Source: Phycicoccus sp. HDW14
GTDB taxonomy: Bacteria > Actinomycetota > Actinomycetes > Actinomycetales > Dermatophilaceae
Length of the DNA: 64,000 bases
Assembly (NCBI RefSeq): GCF_011383005.1
Contig: NZ_CP049935.1
Span: 248,001 to 312,000 of the forward strand
Direction: 5' to 3'
Shown: piece by piece, positions 38,351 to 46,713 of the stretch
Numbering within the stretch: the stretch's first letter is position 1
How the letters are laid out: each line of letters starts with the position of its first letter
Program-made: the position numbers and the translations under genes
The notes under the pieces: model-generated
Told to the model about the DNA's origin: nothing
The model's database searches: none
What the model saw: only the letters and a program-made list of their open reading frames with translations

Positions 38351-39436
38351 GTGGCGCTCACCATCGGAATCGTCGGGCTGCCGAACGTCGGCAAGTCGAC
38401 GATGTTCAACGCCCTCACGAAGAACAACGTGCTGGCGGCGAACTACCCGTTCGCGACCATCGACCCCAACGTCGGTGTCGTCCCGCTCCCCGACGAGCGG
38501 CTGGCCCGCCTCGCCGAGATCTTCGGCAGCGAGAAGATCCTCCCGGCCACCGTCTCCTTCGTCGACATCGCCGGCATCGTGCGCGGCGCGTCCGAGGGGG
38601 AGGGCCTGGGCAACAAGTTCCTCGCGAACATCCGTGAGGCGGACGCCATCTGCCAGGTCGTGCGGGCCTTCGAGGACGGCGACGTCGTCCACGTCGACGG
38701 CGCGGTCTCGCCCGAGTCGGACATGGAGACCATCCACACGGAGCTCGTCCTCGCCGACCTCCAGACCCTCGAGAAGGCCGTCGCGCGGCTCGAGAAGGAG
38801 GCGCGGATCAAGAAGGAGTCCAAGCCGCTCCTCGACAACGCCCTGGCCGCGCAGAAGGTGCTCGAGGCGGGTCACACGCTGTACGCGCACGGTGCCGCCG
38901 CCGGGGTCGACCTCGCGATGGCCGCCGGGCTCGGCCTGCTGACCACCAAGCCCTTCATCTACGTCTTCAACCTCGACGAGGACCAGCTCGCCGACACCGA
39001 CCTGCACGCCCGCCTCGCCGCTCTCGTCGCGCCGGCCGACGCGGTGTTCCTCAACGCCAAGCTCGAGATGGACCTCATGGAGATGTCCGAGGAGGACGCC
39101 CTCGAGATGCTCCAGTCCTTCGGCGCGGAGGAGTCGGGCCTCGACCAGCTGGCGCGCGTCGGGTTCCACACCCTCGGGCTGCAGACCTACCTCACGGCCG
39201 GCCCCAAGGAGTCGCGGGCCTGGACGATCCGGCAGGGCTGGACCGCCCCGCAGGCCGCCGGCGTCATCCACACCGACTTCCAGCGTGGCTTCATCAAGGC
39301 GGAGATCGTCTCGTTCTCCGACCTCGACGAGCTCGGCTCGATGGCCGCCGCCAAGGCCGCCGGCAAGGCGCGCATGGAGGGCAAGGACTACGTCATGCAG
39401 GACGGCGACGTCGTGGAGTTCCGCTTCAACGTCTGA
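38351..39436 (+). CDS. ychF: Redox-regulated ATPase/GTPase YchF (Obg family)
   Basis: A 361-residue TRAFAC P-loop protein. G1 is GLPNVGKST (9-17), G3 is [20 protein letters not shown], and NLDEDQ stands where GTPases have NKxD, which explains the ATP preference of YchF. The C-terminal TGS domain ends in [17 protein letters not shown]. It binds the ribosome and affects translation fidelity and the oxidative stress response. GTG start with AGGAGG about 8 bp upstream. Confidence 0.97.
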   Translation: MALTIGIVGLPNVGKSTMFNALTKNNVLAANYPFATIDPNVGVVPLPDERLARLAEIFGSEKILPATVSFVDIAGIVRGASEGEGLGNKFLANIREADAICQVVRAFEDGDVVHVDGAVSPESDMETIHTELVLADLQTLEKAVARLEKEARIKKESKPLLDNALAAQKVLEAGHTLYAHGAAAGVDLAMAAGLGLLTTKPFIYVFNLDEDQLADTDLHARLAALVAPADAVFLNAKLEMDLMEMSEEDALEMLQSFGAEESGLDQLARVGFHTLGLQTYLTAGPKESRAWTIRQGWTAPQAAGVIHTDFQRGFIKAEIVSFSDLDELGSMAAAKAAGKARMEGKDYVMQDGDVVEFRFNV

Positions 39437-39455
39437 CGCGCACCGTCGCCGATGA

Positions 39456-39485
39456 CGACCCTACCCTCACGTGAGGGTAGGGTCG
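39456..39485. promoter_or_regulatory. 30-bp perfect palindrome upstream of the MerR/SulP genes
   Basis: The 15-bp arms CGACCCTACCCTCAC and GTGAGGGTAGGGTCG meet without a spacer. The site lies 76 bp before the MerR start and 19 bp after ychF. MerR proteins bind long dyads in promoter spacers, so this is the best operator candidate. As RNA it would also form a strong hairpin and could terminate ychF. Confidence 0.65.
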
Positions 39486-39560
39486 GGCGTGGCCCGGATG
39501 ACGCCGTGCGCGGGCCGAGCCACTCCCACCCCGCGCGGCCCGATGACGAGAGCGGTGTGC

Positions 39561-39958
39561 ATGGGTCCCGACGCGCAGGTCGCCACGATGCAGATCGGCG
39601 ACGTCGCCGAGCGCACCGGGCTGAGCCTGCGCACCATCCGCCACTACGAGGAGGTCGGGCTCCTGCCGGAGGCCCGGCGCAGCAGCGGCGGGTTCCGCCT
39701 CTACGGCGAGGAGGCCGTGGCCCGGTTGCTGCTCATCAAGCGGATGAAGCCGCTGGACTTCACCCTCGAGGAGATGCGCGACCTCATCGACCTGCGTGAC
39801 CGGCTGGCCGCCCTCGCCTGTCGGCGGCGACGCGCGCCACCCTCACCGAACGGCTCGCCACGTACCAGAGCCTCGTCGAGCACCAGCTCGCCGTCCTGCG
39901 CGAGCGGGTCGACAGCGCCCAGGCCTTCGCCGACCAGCTGCGCGACGAGCTGCACTAG
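39561..39958 (+). CDS. MerR-family transcriptional regulator (frameshifted)
   Basis: The N-terminal MerR helix-turn-helix is [20 protein letters not shown] with the wing [20 protein letters not shown]. The C-terminal coiled coil ([25 protein letters not shown]-like) dimerises the protein. There is no cysteine in the effector end, so it is not a thiol-metal sensor of the usual kind. One C is missing near 39817; repair gives 132 residues. ATG 39561 is used; the in-frame ATG at 39588 is also possible. Confidence 0.85.
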
Positions 39959-40047
39959 AGCCCGCCCCGCCCCAGACCTCGCCCGCGCACGACGTCGTGC
40001 CGGCACCGGCCCGTGTGGCCGTCCGCACGTCACCCAGGAGCAGCACC

Positions 40048-41579
40048 GTGTCCGAGACCCCGCCCAGCCCCGCGCTGGACCAGACGACGACGTTCCCGCA
40101 CGAACGGGACGTCACCTCCGTGCGCGCCGCCCTGCGCTCGCCGAAGCGGCTGCGCACCGAGGTGCTCGCCGGCCTCGTCGTCGCCCTCGCCCTGATCCCC
40201 GAGGCCATCTCGTTCTCGATCATCGCCGGCGTCGACCCCCGCGTCGGGCTGTTCGCGTCGTTCACGATGGCGGTCTCGATTGCCTTCCTCGGCGGCCGTC
40301 CGGCGATGATCTCGGCGGCGACCGGCGCCGTGGCCCTCGTCATCGCGCCGGTGATGCGCCAGTACGGTATGGACCACCTCATCGCCACCGTCATCCTCGG
40401 TGGGCTGATCCAGGTCGTCCTCGGGGTGTTCGGGGTGGCCCGGCTGATGCGCTTCGTGCCCCGCTCGGTCATGGTCGGCTTCGTCAACGCCCTGGCCATC
40501 CTCATCTTCATGGCCCAGGTCCCGCACCTCGTCGGGGTCCCGTGGGCGGTCTACCCCTCGTCGCGGTGGGCATCGTCGTCATGGTGCTCCTGCCCCGGGT
40601 GACGACCGCGGTGCCCGCGCCCCTGGTCGCCATCGTCGGGCTCACCGTGGTCACCGTCGGCGCCGCGATCGCCGTGCCGACCGTCGGCGACGAGGGCCGG
40701 CTCCCCGACAGCCTGCCCGGCCTGTTCGTCCCCGACGTTCCGCTGACCCTCGAGACCCTCAGGATCATCGGCCCCTACGCGCTGGCCATGGCGCTGGTCG
40801 GGCTCATGGAGTCGCTGATGACGGCCAAGCTCGTCGACGACGTCACCGACACCCACTCGCACAAGACCCGCGAGGCCTGGGGTCAGGGCGCCGCCAACAT
40901 CATCACCGGCTTCTTCGGCGGCATGGGCGGCTGCGCCATGATCGGCCAGACGATGATCAACGTGAAGGCCTCCGGCGCCCGGACCCGCATCTCCACGTTC
41001 CTCGCAGGCACCTTCCTGCTCGTCCTCGTCGTCGGGCTCGGCGACCTCGTCGGGATGATCCCGATGGCCGCCCTGGTCGCGGTGATGGTCATGGTCTCGG
41101 TCGGCACCTTCGACTGGCACAGCATCAGGCCGGCCACCCTGCGCCGGATGCCCCGGAGCGAGACGCTCGTCATGGTCTCGACCGTGGTGGTCGTCGTCGT
41201 CACCCACAACCTCGCCATCGGGGTCATCGTCGGTGTCGTCGTCGCGATGGTCCTGTTCGCCCGACGCGTCGCCCACTTCACCCAGGTCGTCGACGTCGCC
41301 CACCCCGACGAGGACACGCGCGTGTACGCCGTCGTGGGTGAGCTGTTCTTCGCCTCCAGCAACGACCTGGTCCACCAGTTCGACTACGTGGGCGACCCCC
41401 CGAACGTCGTGATCGACCTGTCCCGCAGCCACATCTGGGACGCCTCGTCGGTCGCCACGCTCGACGCCATCCGGACCAGGTACGCGGCCAAGGGCAAGGA
41501 GGTCACCGTCGTGGGTCTGAACGACGCGAGCCAGGAGCGGCACGAGCGGCTCGCCGGGCACGTCACCGGGGCGCACTGA
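40048..41579 (+). CDS. SulP-family anion transporter with STAS domain (frameshifted)
   Basis: A 510-residue permease after repair. The SulP core begins [20 protein letters not shown] and includes [36 protein letters not shown] and [19 protein letters not shown]. The C-terminal STAS domain has [20 protein letters not shown]. One C is missing in the C4 run at 40554-40557. Substrates of the family are sulfate or bicarbonate; the sulfur genes that follow favour sulfate or a related anion, by inference. It follows the MerR gene by 89 bp and overlaps the convergent TauE-like gene by 17 bp. Confidence 0.9.
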
Positions 41580-42390
41580 CCCCCGGCGCGTCGTGCACCC
41601 GCGCGAGGGCGGTGCTGTGGGGTGGCTCGAGGAGCTGGCTCCCGGCACGCACGCCGACGTAGCCGGCGACGAGCACCAGCATGACGGCGAACGCCCGCGT
41701 GAGTGTCGTCCCGGAGACGTTCTCGGAGAGGCGCTTTCCGAGGAGTGAGGCAGCGACGGCCGCTGCTGCGAAGGGGAGGACGACCGCCCAGGGGATGCCG
41801 CCGTGACCGATCCGCTCCACGAAGGCGGCGAGGCTGGTGAGGGAGATGACGACGAGCGACGTGCCGACCGCCGTGGGCATCCCGAAGCCGAGCGCGAGGA
41901 CCAGCGCGGGCACGATGAGGAACCCGCCGCCCACCCCGAGGAAGCCGGTCAGGAAGCCGACGACGAGGGCCACGCAGACGACCCGGGCCAGGTGGTTCCC
42001 ACCGGCGCCGGTGCGCGCCGGAACGGGGGAGGCGGCCCGTGACCGCCGGTACATCGCGACCGCCGCGACGAGCATCAGCCCGGCGAAGGCGAGCAGCAGC
42101 ACCTGCGGGTCGACCGCGCGGTTGAGCAGCGTGCCGCCGACCGATGCCGGGACGCCCAGTGCCCCGACGACGAGCGCGGCCCGCCAGTCGACGCGGCCGG
42201 CGCGGGCGTGGCTGACCGCGGCCACGATCGCCGTCACCCCGACGATGACGAGCGACGCGGTGGTGGCCTCCCGGGGGTCGAGGAGGAGCGCGTAGACGAG
42301 CACCGGGACGGCGAGGATCGAGCCCCCGCCGCCGAGGGCCCCCATCGACAGGCCGATGACGGCCCCGGCGACGATCGTGACGACGAGCAC
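41563..42390 (-). CDS. TSUP/TauE-SafE family anion exporter
   Basis: A 275-residue membrane protein with two homologous halves. Each carries the family glycine motif: GLSMGALGGGGSILAVPVLV near the N-terminus and GFLTGFLGVGGGFLIVPALV in the middle. TSUP proteins move sulfite, thiosulfate or sulfoacetate. It starts 2 bp after the CstB-like gene and so is cotranscribed with it. The tauE gene of the staphylococcal cst operon is the closest parallel. Confidence 0.88.
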   Translation of the reverse strand: MLVVTIVAGAVIGLSMGALGGGGSILAVPVLVYALLLDPREATTASLVIVGVTAIVAAVSHARAGRVDWRAALVVGALGVPASVGGTLLNRAVDPQVLLLAFAGLMLVAAVAMYRRSRAASPVPARTGAGGNHLARVVCVALVVGFLTGFLGVGGGFLIVPALVLALGFGMPTAVGTSLVVISLTSLAAFVERIGHGGIPWAVVLPFAAAAVAASLLGKRLSENVSGTTLTRAFAVMLVLVAGYVGVRAGSQLLEPPHSTALARVHDAPGVSAPR

Positions 42391-42392
42391 CG

Positions 42393-43772
42393 TCAGGCGC
42401 TCCGGCGGTGCGCCTGGTCCCAGGCGCCGTAGCCGCCGAGGATGTCGGACACGTCGGCAAGACCCTTGGCGCGCAACAGGCTCGCAGCGACGCTGCTGCG
42501 CCAGCCGCCGGCGCAGTAGACCAGCACGGGGCGCCCGGCATCGAGCTCGCCCGCACGGTCGGCCAGCTCGGCCAGCGGGATGTGACGGGCTCCGGGGACC
42601 ATCCCGGCGGCGACCTCCCCGGCGTTGCGGATGTCGACGACCTGTACGTCGGGGTCGGCCACCGCGTCGTCCGCGGCGGACGCACCGAGCCGGCTGGCCC
42701 GCTCGACGTCGTCCTGGTGCGACAGGAAGTAGACCTCGGGGTCCGGGAGGTAGCCCAGGACGTGGTCGAAACCGATGCGGGCGAAGCGCGTCGCAACCTC
42801 CTGCTCGACGCCCTCGGGGGCGATGACGACGACCGGCTGCCCGGGCGCGAACACCATCCCCACCGTCTCGGCCATCCGACCGTCGGCAGGCACGTTGACC
42901 GAGCCGCGCAGGTGCCCGGCGGCGAACTCCTGCACGTCGCGGGCGTCGTGCAGGACGGCCCCGGACGCCAGCGCCTGCTCGACCTCGGCGTCGGTGAGGG
43001 CGGGGACGGTCGCATCGGTCTCACGCACGGTCCGCTCCTGCTTGTTGAGCGTCGCGTTGTAGACGAAGTAGCCGGGAGCGGCCGGCTGGCCCTCCGTGAC
43101 GACGGCGAGGAACTGCTCCTCGGACATCGGCTGGCACGCGTAGTTGAAGGCCCGCTGGGCGCCGATCGTCGACTGCCGCTCCGTGGACAGGTTCTTGCCG
43201 CAGGCCGACCCTGCGCCGTGGGCGGGGAAGACCCGCACCGCGTCGGGGAGGCCCATCAGCCTGTGCTGCACCGAGTCGTAGAGCATCCGGCCCAGCTCGT
43301 CGGCGCTGACGCCGACCGAGGCGAGGAGGTCGGGGCGGCCGACGTCGCCGATGAACAGGGCGTCGCCGGTGAGCACGCCGTAGGGGACCTCGTCGCCCGG
43401 GTGCTCGAGGACGAGGACGCTGATCGACTCCGGCGTGTGACCGGGGGTCGCCATCACCTCGAGGGTGACCTCGCCGAGGCTGATCCGCTCGCCGTCCGCG
43501 AGGTGGCGGACCGGGAAGTCGGCGGACGCGGCCTCGCCGTAGCCGATCCAGGCGCCGGTCTCCCGGGCGAGCTCGAGGTGGCCGGAGACGAAGTCCGCGT
43601 GGAAGTGGGTGTTGACGACCCCCATGATCGTCAGGCCCCTGGCCGCGGCGTCGTCGAGGTACTCCTCGACGTCCCGTCGGGGGTCGACGACGACGGCCTT
43701 CCCGGTCGACTCGTCGCCGACGAGATAGGACGCCTGGGACAGGCACTCGAGGTAGTACTGGGTGAAGATCAT
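42393..43772 (-). CDS. CstB-like persulfide dioxygenase/rhodanese fusion
   Basis: 459 residues in three parts. The metallo-beta-lactamase domain has THFHADFVSGH (H56, H58, D60), GHTPESIS and GDALFIGDVGRPDLL, as in ETHE1-type persulfide dioxygenases. A middle rhodanese-like domain (about 265-350) has no catalytic cysteine (VVVIAPEGVEQ). The C-terminal rhodanese has VYCAGGWRSS with C420. This order matches S. aureus CstB, which oxidises thiol persulfides and makes thiosulfate. Position 61 is Phe where many relatives have His. It diverges from the rhodanese/CstR operon across an operator at 43818. Confidence 0.88.
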   Translation of the reverse strand: MIFTQYYLECLSQASYLVGDESTGKAVVVDPRRDVEEYLDDAAARGLTIMGVVNTHFHADFVSGHLELARETGAWIGYGEAASADFPVRHLADGERISLGEVTLEVMATPGHTPESISVLVLEHPGDEVPYGVLTGDALFIGDVGRPDLLASVGVSADELGRMLYDSVQHRLMGLPDAVRVFPAHGAGSACGKNLSTERQSTIGAQRAFNYACQPMSEEQFLAVVTEGQPAAPGYFVYNATLNKQERTVRETDATVPALTDAEVEQALASGAVLHDARDVQEFAAGHLRGSVNVPADGRMAETVGMVFAPGQPVVVIAPEGVEQEVATRFARIGFDHVLGYLPDPEVYFLSHQDDVERASRLGASAADDAVADPDVQVVDIRNAGEVAAGMVPGARHIPLAELADRAGELDAGRPVLVYCAGGWRSSVAASLLRAKGLADVSDILGGYGAWDQAHRRSA

Positions 43773-43817
43773 GGGTTCCTCCCGGTGGTCGTCGTGGCGT
43801 GGTCGTTGCGGAACACT

Positions 43818-43833
43818 ATACCCCAGGGGGTAT
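43818..43833. promoter_or_regulatory. CstR-type operator 1 (CstB-like/rhodanese divergent promoter)
   Basis: ATACCCCAGGGGGTAT, one of six related 16-bp palindromes, 10 bp before the rhodanese ATG and 45 bp before the CstB-like ATG. It is well placed to control both directions. Confidence 0.8.
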
Positions 43834-43843
43834 GCTTGTCGGT

Positions 43844-44164
43844 ATGACCCAGCTCGTCGACATCCCCACGCTCCGCGCCCGGCACGCCGACGGCGCCTTC
43901 GTCCTCGACGTCCGCGAACCGGCCGAGTACCTGTCCGGCCACGTGCCCGGTGCGGTGCTCGCCCCCATGAGCCGCATCACCTCGGCGCTGGGACCCGTGC
44001 CCCGCGACCGGGTCGTGCACGTCATCTGCCAGAGCGGCAACCGCAGCCGCTCGATGACCGGCCTGCTCACCTCGCTCGGCTACGACGCCGTGTCCGTCGA
44101 GGGCGGGACGTCCGCCTGGGTCGCGGCGGGTGGTCCGCTCGTCCGCGGTCCGCTGGCCGCGTGA
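43844..44164 (+). CDS. Single-domain rhodanese
   Basis: A 106-residue sulfurtransferase. The active-site loop is CQSGNRSRS with C62, preceded by VLDVREPAEYLSGHVPGAV. Such proteins carry persulfide sulfur between low-molecular thiols, sulfite and enzymes. It is the first gene of the plus-strand operon containing the cstR-like repressor. Confidence 0.92.
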   Translation: MTQLVDIPTLRARHADGAFVLDVREPAEYLSGHVPGAVLAPMSRITSALGPVPRDRVVHVICQSGNRSRSMTGLLTSLGYDAVSVEGGTSAWVAAGGPLVRGPLAA

Positions 44165-44177
44165 TGGTGGACCCGCG

Positions 44178-44465
44178 ATGACGACGCGAGCGCCCGGACC
44201 GGGTGCACCGCTCGACGCCGACGAGATGCAGGCCGTCGTCGCCCGGCTCAACCGCGCCCGGGGCCAGCTGGGCGGCATCGTGAAGATGATCGAGGAGGGC
44301 CGCGCGTGCCGCGACATCGTCACCCAGCTGTCGGCGGTCTCCACGGCGGTCGACCGGGCCGGTTTCGCCGTCATCGCCCTCGGCCTGCGCCAGTGCCTCC
44401 TCGACCCGACCTCACGGCAGGTCGACGTCGACGCGATGGAGAAGCTCTTCCTCTCCCTCGCCTGA
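44178..44465 (+). CDS. cstR: CsoR-family repressor of the CstR (persulfide-sensing) type
   Basis: A 95-residue all-helical DUF156 protein. C44 (GRACRDIV) and C73 (LRQCLLD) are spaced 29 residues apart, as are C36 and C65 of M. tuberculosis CsoR. The copper histidine, four residues before the second cysteine, is replaced by G69. Cys-Cys without His is the mark of CstR, which forms di- and trisulfide bridges with persulfides and leaves DNA. Together with the sulfur genes around it this argues against copper sensing. It probably binds the six ATACCC-N4-GGGTAT sites described here. Confidence 0.85.
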   Translation: MTTRAPGPGAPLDADEMQAVVARLNRARGQLGGIVKMIEEGRACRDIVTQLSAVSTAVDRAGFAVIALGLRQCLLDPTSRQVDVDAMEKLFLSLA

Positions 44466-44571
44466 GGGCGGCGACCGCGGCGGATCGATGTATCCCTGCG
44501 GACCGCTCGGCCGTCCAAGGAGGTGACCGGTCCCACCCGGGACCGGCCCGACCAGAAGGAGAACACCCGCC

Positions 44572-44778
44572 ATGACCGCCAACGTCGGCTCCACCGACAA
44601 GATCGTCCGCCTCGTCCTCGCCCTCGTGGCGCTCGGCGTCGCGTTGCTCACCGGGCTGGGGTCCGTCCTCGGCATCGTGCTGCTCGTCGTGGCTGCCGTG
44701 CTGGCCGTCACGGCGTTCACCGGCTTCTGCCCGCTCTACCGGGTGTTCGGCCTGAGCACCTGCCCGGTCCGCCGCTGA
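44572..44778 (+). CDS. DUF2892 (YgaP-like) inner-membrane protein
   Basis: A 68-residue protein with two hydrophobic helices (IVRLVLALVALGVALLTGLG and VLGIVLLVVAAVLAVTAFTG). The conserved DUF2892 end GFCPLYRVFGLSTC carries two cysteines. In YgaP this domain anchors a rhodanese to the membrane; here the rhodanese is a separate gene in the same operon. Confidence 0.9.
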   Translation: MTANVGSTDKIVRLVLALVALGVALLTGLGSVLGIVLLVVAAVLAVTAFTGFCPLYRVFGLSTCPVRR

Positions 44779-44799
44779 GCCCCCGGCCCGGGTCCGCCC

Positions 44800-45552
44800 A
44801 TGCCCCTCGACCCCGACGTCCTCGCGGAGGAGCTCCCCGGTCTGGTGCGCTACGCCGTGTACCTGACGCGGAACCGGGCCGATGCGGACGACCTGGTGCA
44901 GGACACCCTCGAGCGCGCCGTGGCCCGGGGTGGCACGTTCCGGGGCGACAGCTCCCCCACCACGTGGCTGCACCGGGTCATGCACCGGCGCTTCCTCGAC
45001 ACCCGACGGCGGCGCACCCCGGAACCGACCGCCGACGAGGAGCTGATGGCCCGTGTCGAGGCGGCCTGGCGGGACGACGCGTACACCGTCGACCCCGAGG
45101 TGGTGCTCGCGAGGGCGGAGGAGCGCGCCGACCTGCGGGATGCGTTGGAGCACCTGCCGGTCATCCTGCGCTCGGCGGTCGTCCTGCACGACATGCAGGG
45201 ACTGACCTCTGCGGAGGTGGCGACGGTGCACGGCATCGGCGTACCGGCCGCGAAGCAACGGCTGCGGCGTGGGAGGGCCCTGCTCGTCACCCTGCTCGCC
45301 GACGACGCGGACCGTCACCTGGCCATGGAGGGAGTACCCATGCGCTGCTCGGAGGCCCGCTCGCTCGTCGGCGACTACCTCGACGACGAGCTGGGAGCTC
45401 GCGAGCGGTCCCTCCTCGAGGGGCACCTCGCGTCCTGCCCGACCTGCCCCGGCCTCTACGCGAGCATCGTCGGGGTGTCGGCGGCGGTCGGCCGGCTGCG
45501 CGACCCCGACTCGGTGGTGCCCCCGGCCATCGCCGAGCGGCTCAGCCTGTGA
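44800..45552 (+). CDS. ECF sigma factor with fused C-terminal zinc-finger anti-sigma domain
   Basis: 250 residues. Region 2 is RYAVYLTRNRADADDLVQDT with TWLHRVMHRRFLD, and region 4 is LEHLPVILRSAVVLHDMQG then SAEVATVHGIGVPAAKQRLRR. After about residue 180 comes a zf-HC2 anti-sigma domain (CSEARSLVGDYLDDELG, then HLASCPTC). An internal ATG at 45340 follows GGAGGGAG by 5 bp and would give the zinc-finger domain alone. It lies 21 bp after DUF2892 in the rhodanese/cstR operon. Its target promoters are unknown. Confidence 0.88.
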   Translation: MPLDPDVLAEELPGLVRYAVYLTRNRADADDLVQDTLERAVARGGTFRGDSSPTTWLHRVMHRRFLDTRRRRTPEPTADEELMARVEAAWRDDAYTVDPEVVLARAEERADLRDALEHLPVILRSAVVLHDMQGLTSAEVATVHGIGVPAAKQRLRRGRALLVTLLADDADRHLAMEGVPMRCSEARSLVGDYLDDELGARERSLLEGHLASCPTCPGLYASIVGVSAAVGRLRDPDSVVPPAIAERLSL

Positions 45553-45994
45553 CGACCTCGCCTCCGGCCTCCTGCCAGGCGCCGATGCCGCCGGCCAGGT
45601 GGTACGCGCCGGTGAAGCCCAGCTGCGCCATCGAGGCCACGGCCGCACCGGAGCGGTTGCCCGAGTGGCAGTAGACGGCGTACGGCGCGCCCGGGTCGAG
45701 GGCGGAGAGCCGGGCCGCGAAGTCGGGGGAGGAGACGTCGATGTTCACGGCGCCGGCCAGGTGGCCCTGCGCGAACTCCTGAGGGGTGCGCACGTCGACG
45801 ATCGTGGTGCCGGGGCGGTGCAGCGCCGCCGCGAAGTCGGCCGCGCCGAGCGCGCTGCCGGCCGCGGGGGCTGCGGAGGCCGTGGGTCCTCCGGACACGG
45901 CGACGGACGGCTCGGAGGAACCGCACCCCGAGGTGGCGAGGGTCCCGCCGAGGGCGAGCGCCAGGACGAGTGCGGTGGTCGTGCGACGGGTCAC
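45542..45994 (-). CDS. Rhodanese-like lipoprotein
   Basis: 150 residues from GTG 45994, giving a signal peptide (TTTALVLALALGGTLA) and a lipobox-like TSGC with C24. After a Ser/Ala/Pro linker, the rhodanese domain has VDVRTPQEFAQGHLAGAVNI and an active loop VYCHSGNRSG. It would act on the outer face of the membrane. The GTG overlaps the stop of the PIG-L gene. It converges with the sigma factor gene, overlapping it by 11 bp. Confidence 0.88.
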   Translation of the reverse strand: MTRRTTTALVLALALGGTLATSGCGSSEPSVAVSGGPTASAAPAAGSALGAADFAAALHRPGTTIVDVRTPQEFAQGHLAGAVNIDVSSPDFAARLSALDPGAPYAVYCHSGNRSGAAVASMAQLGFTGAYHLAGGIGAWQEAGGEVVTG

Positions 45995-46713
45995 GAGGAT
46001 GCTCCTGGGATGGTGGGTGCGGCGGGTGCGGTGGGCGTCGAGGGGGCGGCACCGGGGGTGCGCAGGTACTCGCGGTCGCCGAGCAGCTCGAGGCGGCGCC
46101 ACAGCACGCTGCCCGGCACGGCCTGGCTCGCGTGGCAGGCGATGGCCATCCGCTGACGCCGCCGTTCGACGGTGACCTCACGCAGGCCATCGGGCGGGTA
46201 CCCGGCGAACGCGGCCCCGTACTCGGCGTTCAGGCTGTCGGCGACGGACTGCGGCAGGGCCCACCCGAGCACCGGCAGGTCGGCGCGACCGGCGGCGCCC
46301 ATCGCGGCGACCGACGCCGCCGCGTGGTCGGGGTGTCCGGTGACGCCGGCGACGGGGTCGAAGACGAGGAGGCCGTCGGGCCGCGTCCGCTCGATGCTGC
46401 GGTCGACGTCCGCAGCGAGCAGGTCGGGGTCGACATTCGCGAGGGTCCCGTCCGGGTGGGCCATCGCGATCGTGGAGGCCATGCCGAGGACCTGCCCGGC
46501 AGAGGCGAGCTCGGCCGCCCGCACCGTGGCGAGGTCGACGGATCCGGCGCCCAGCGTCGAGGCCTCTCCTCGGGTCAGGCAGAGCACGTGGACCTCGGCG
46601 CCGCCCTCCGCGAACCGGTCGAGGAGGGCTCCGAGCGCGAACGACTCGTCGTCCGGGTGTGCCACGACGACGAGGACGCGCTGCCAGTCCGGGGGCCAGT
46701 GCACGGCACTCAC
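45991..46713 (-). CDS. PIG-L family deacetylase
   Basis: A 240-residue zinc hydrolase. The N-terminal metal motif is VVAHPDDESFALGALL and the second is VTGHPDHAAAS. The family includes MshB and Mca of mycothiol metabolism. Its place among persulfide genes suggests action on a mycothiol-derived or sugar-thiol adduct, which is inference. The GTG and stop overlap both neighbours. Confidence 0.85.
   Translation of the reverse strand: MSAVHWPPDWQRVLVVVAHPDDESFALGALLDRFAEGGAEVHVLCLTRGEASTLGAGSVDLATVRAAELASAGQVLGMASTIAMAHPDGTLANVDPDLLAADVDRSIERTRPDGLLVFDPVAGVTGHPDHAAASVAAMGAAGRADLPVLGWALPQSVADSLNAEYGAAFAGYPPDGLREVTVERRRQRMAIACHASQAVPGSVLWRRLELLGDREYLRTPGAAPSTPTAPAAPTIPGASS

Noticed and set aside
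44178-44465. Copper-responsive CsoR and a copper-resistance reading of the palindromes.
   Set aside because: The copper histidine is absent and no copper ATPase, chaperone or multicopper oxidase is nearby, while sulfur enzymes are abundant.
45340-45552. A separate anti-sigma factor gene instead of a fusion.
   Set aside because: The frame is continuous with the sigma factor and has no stop or break; the internal start is recorded as a possibility only.
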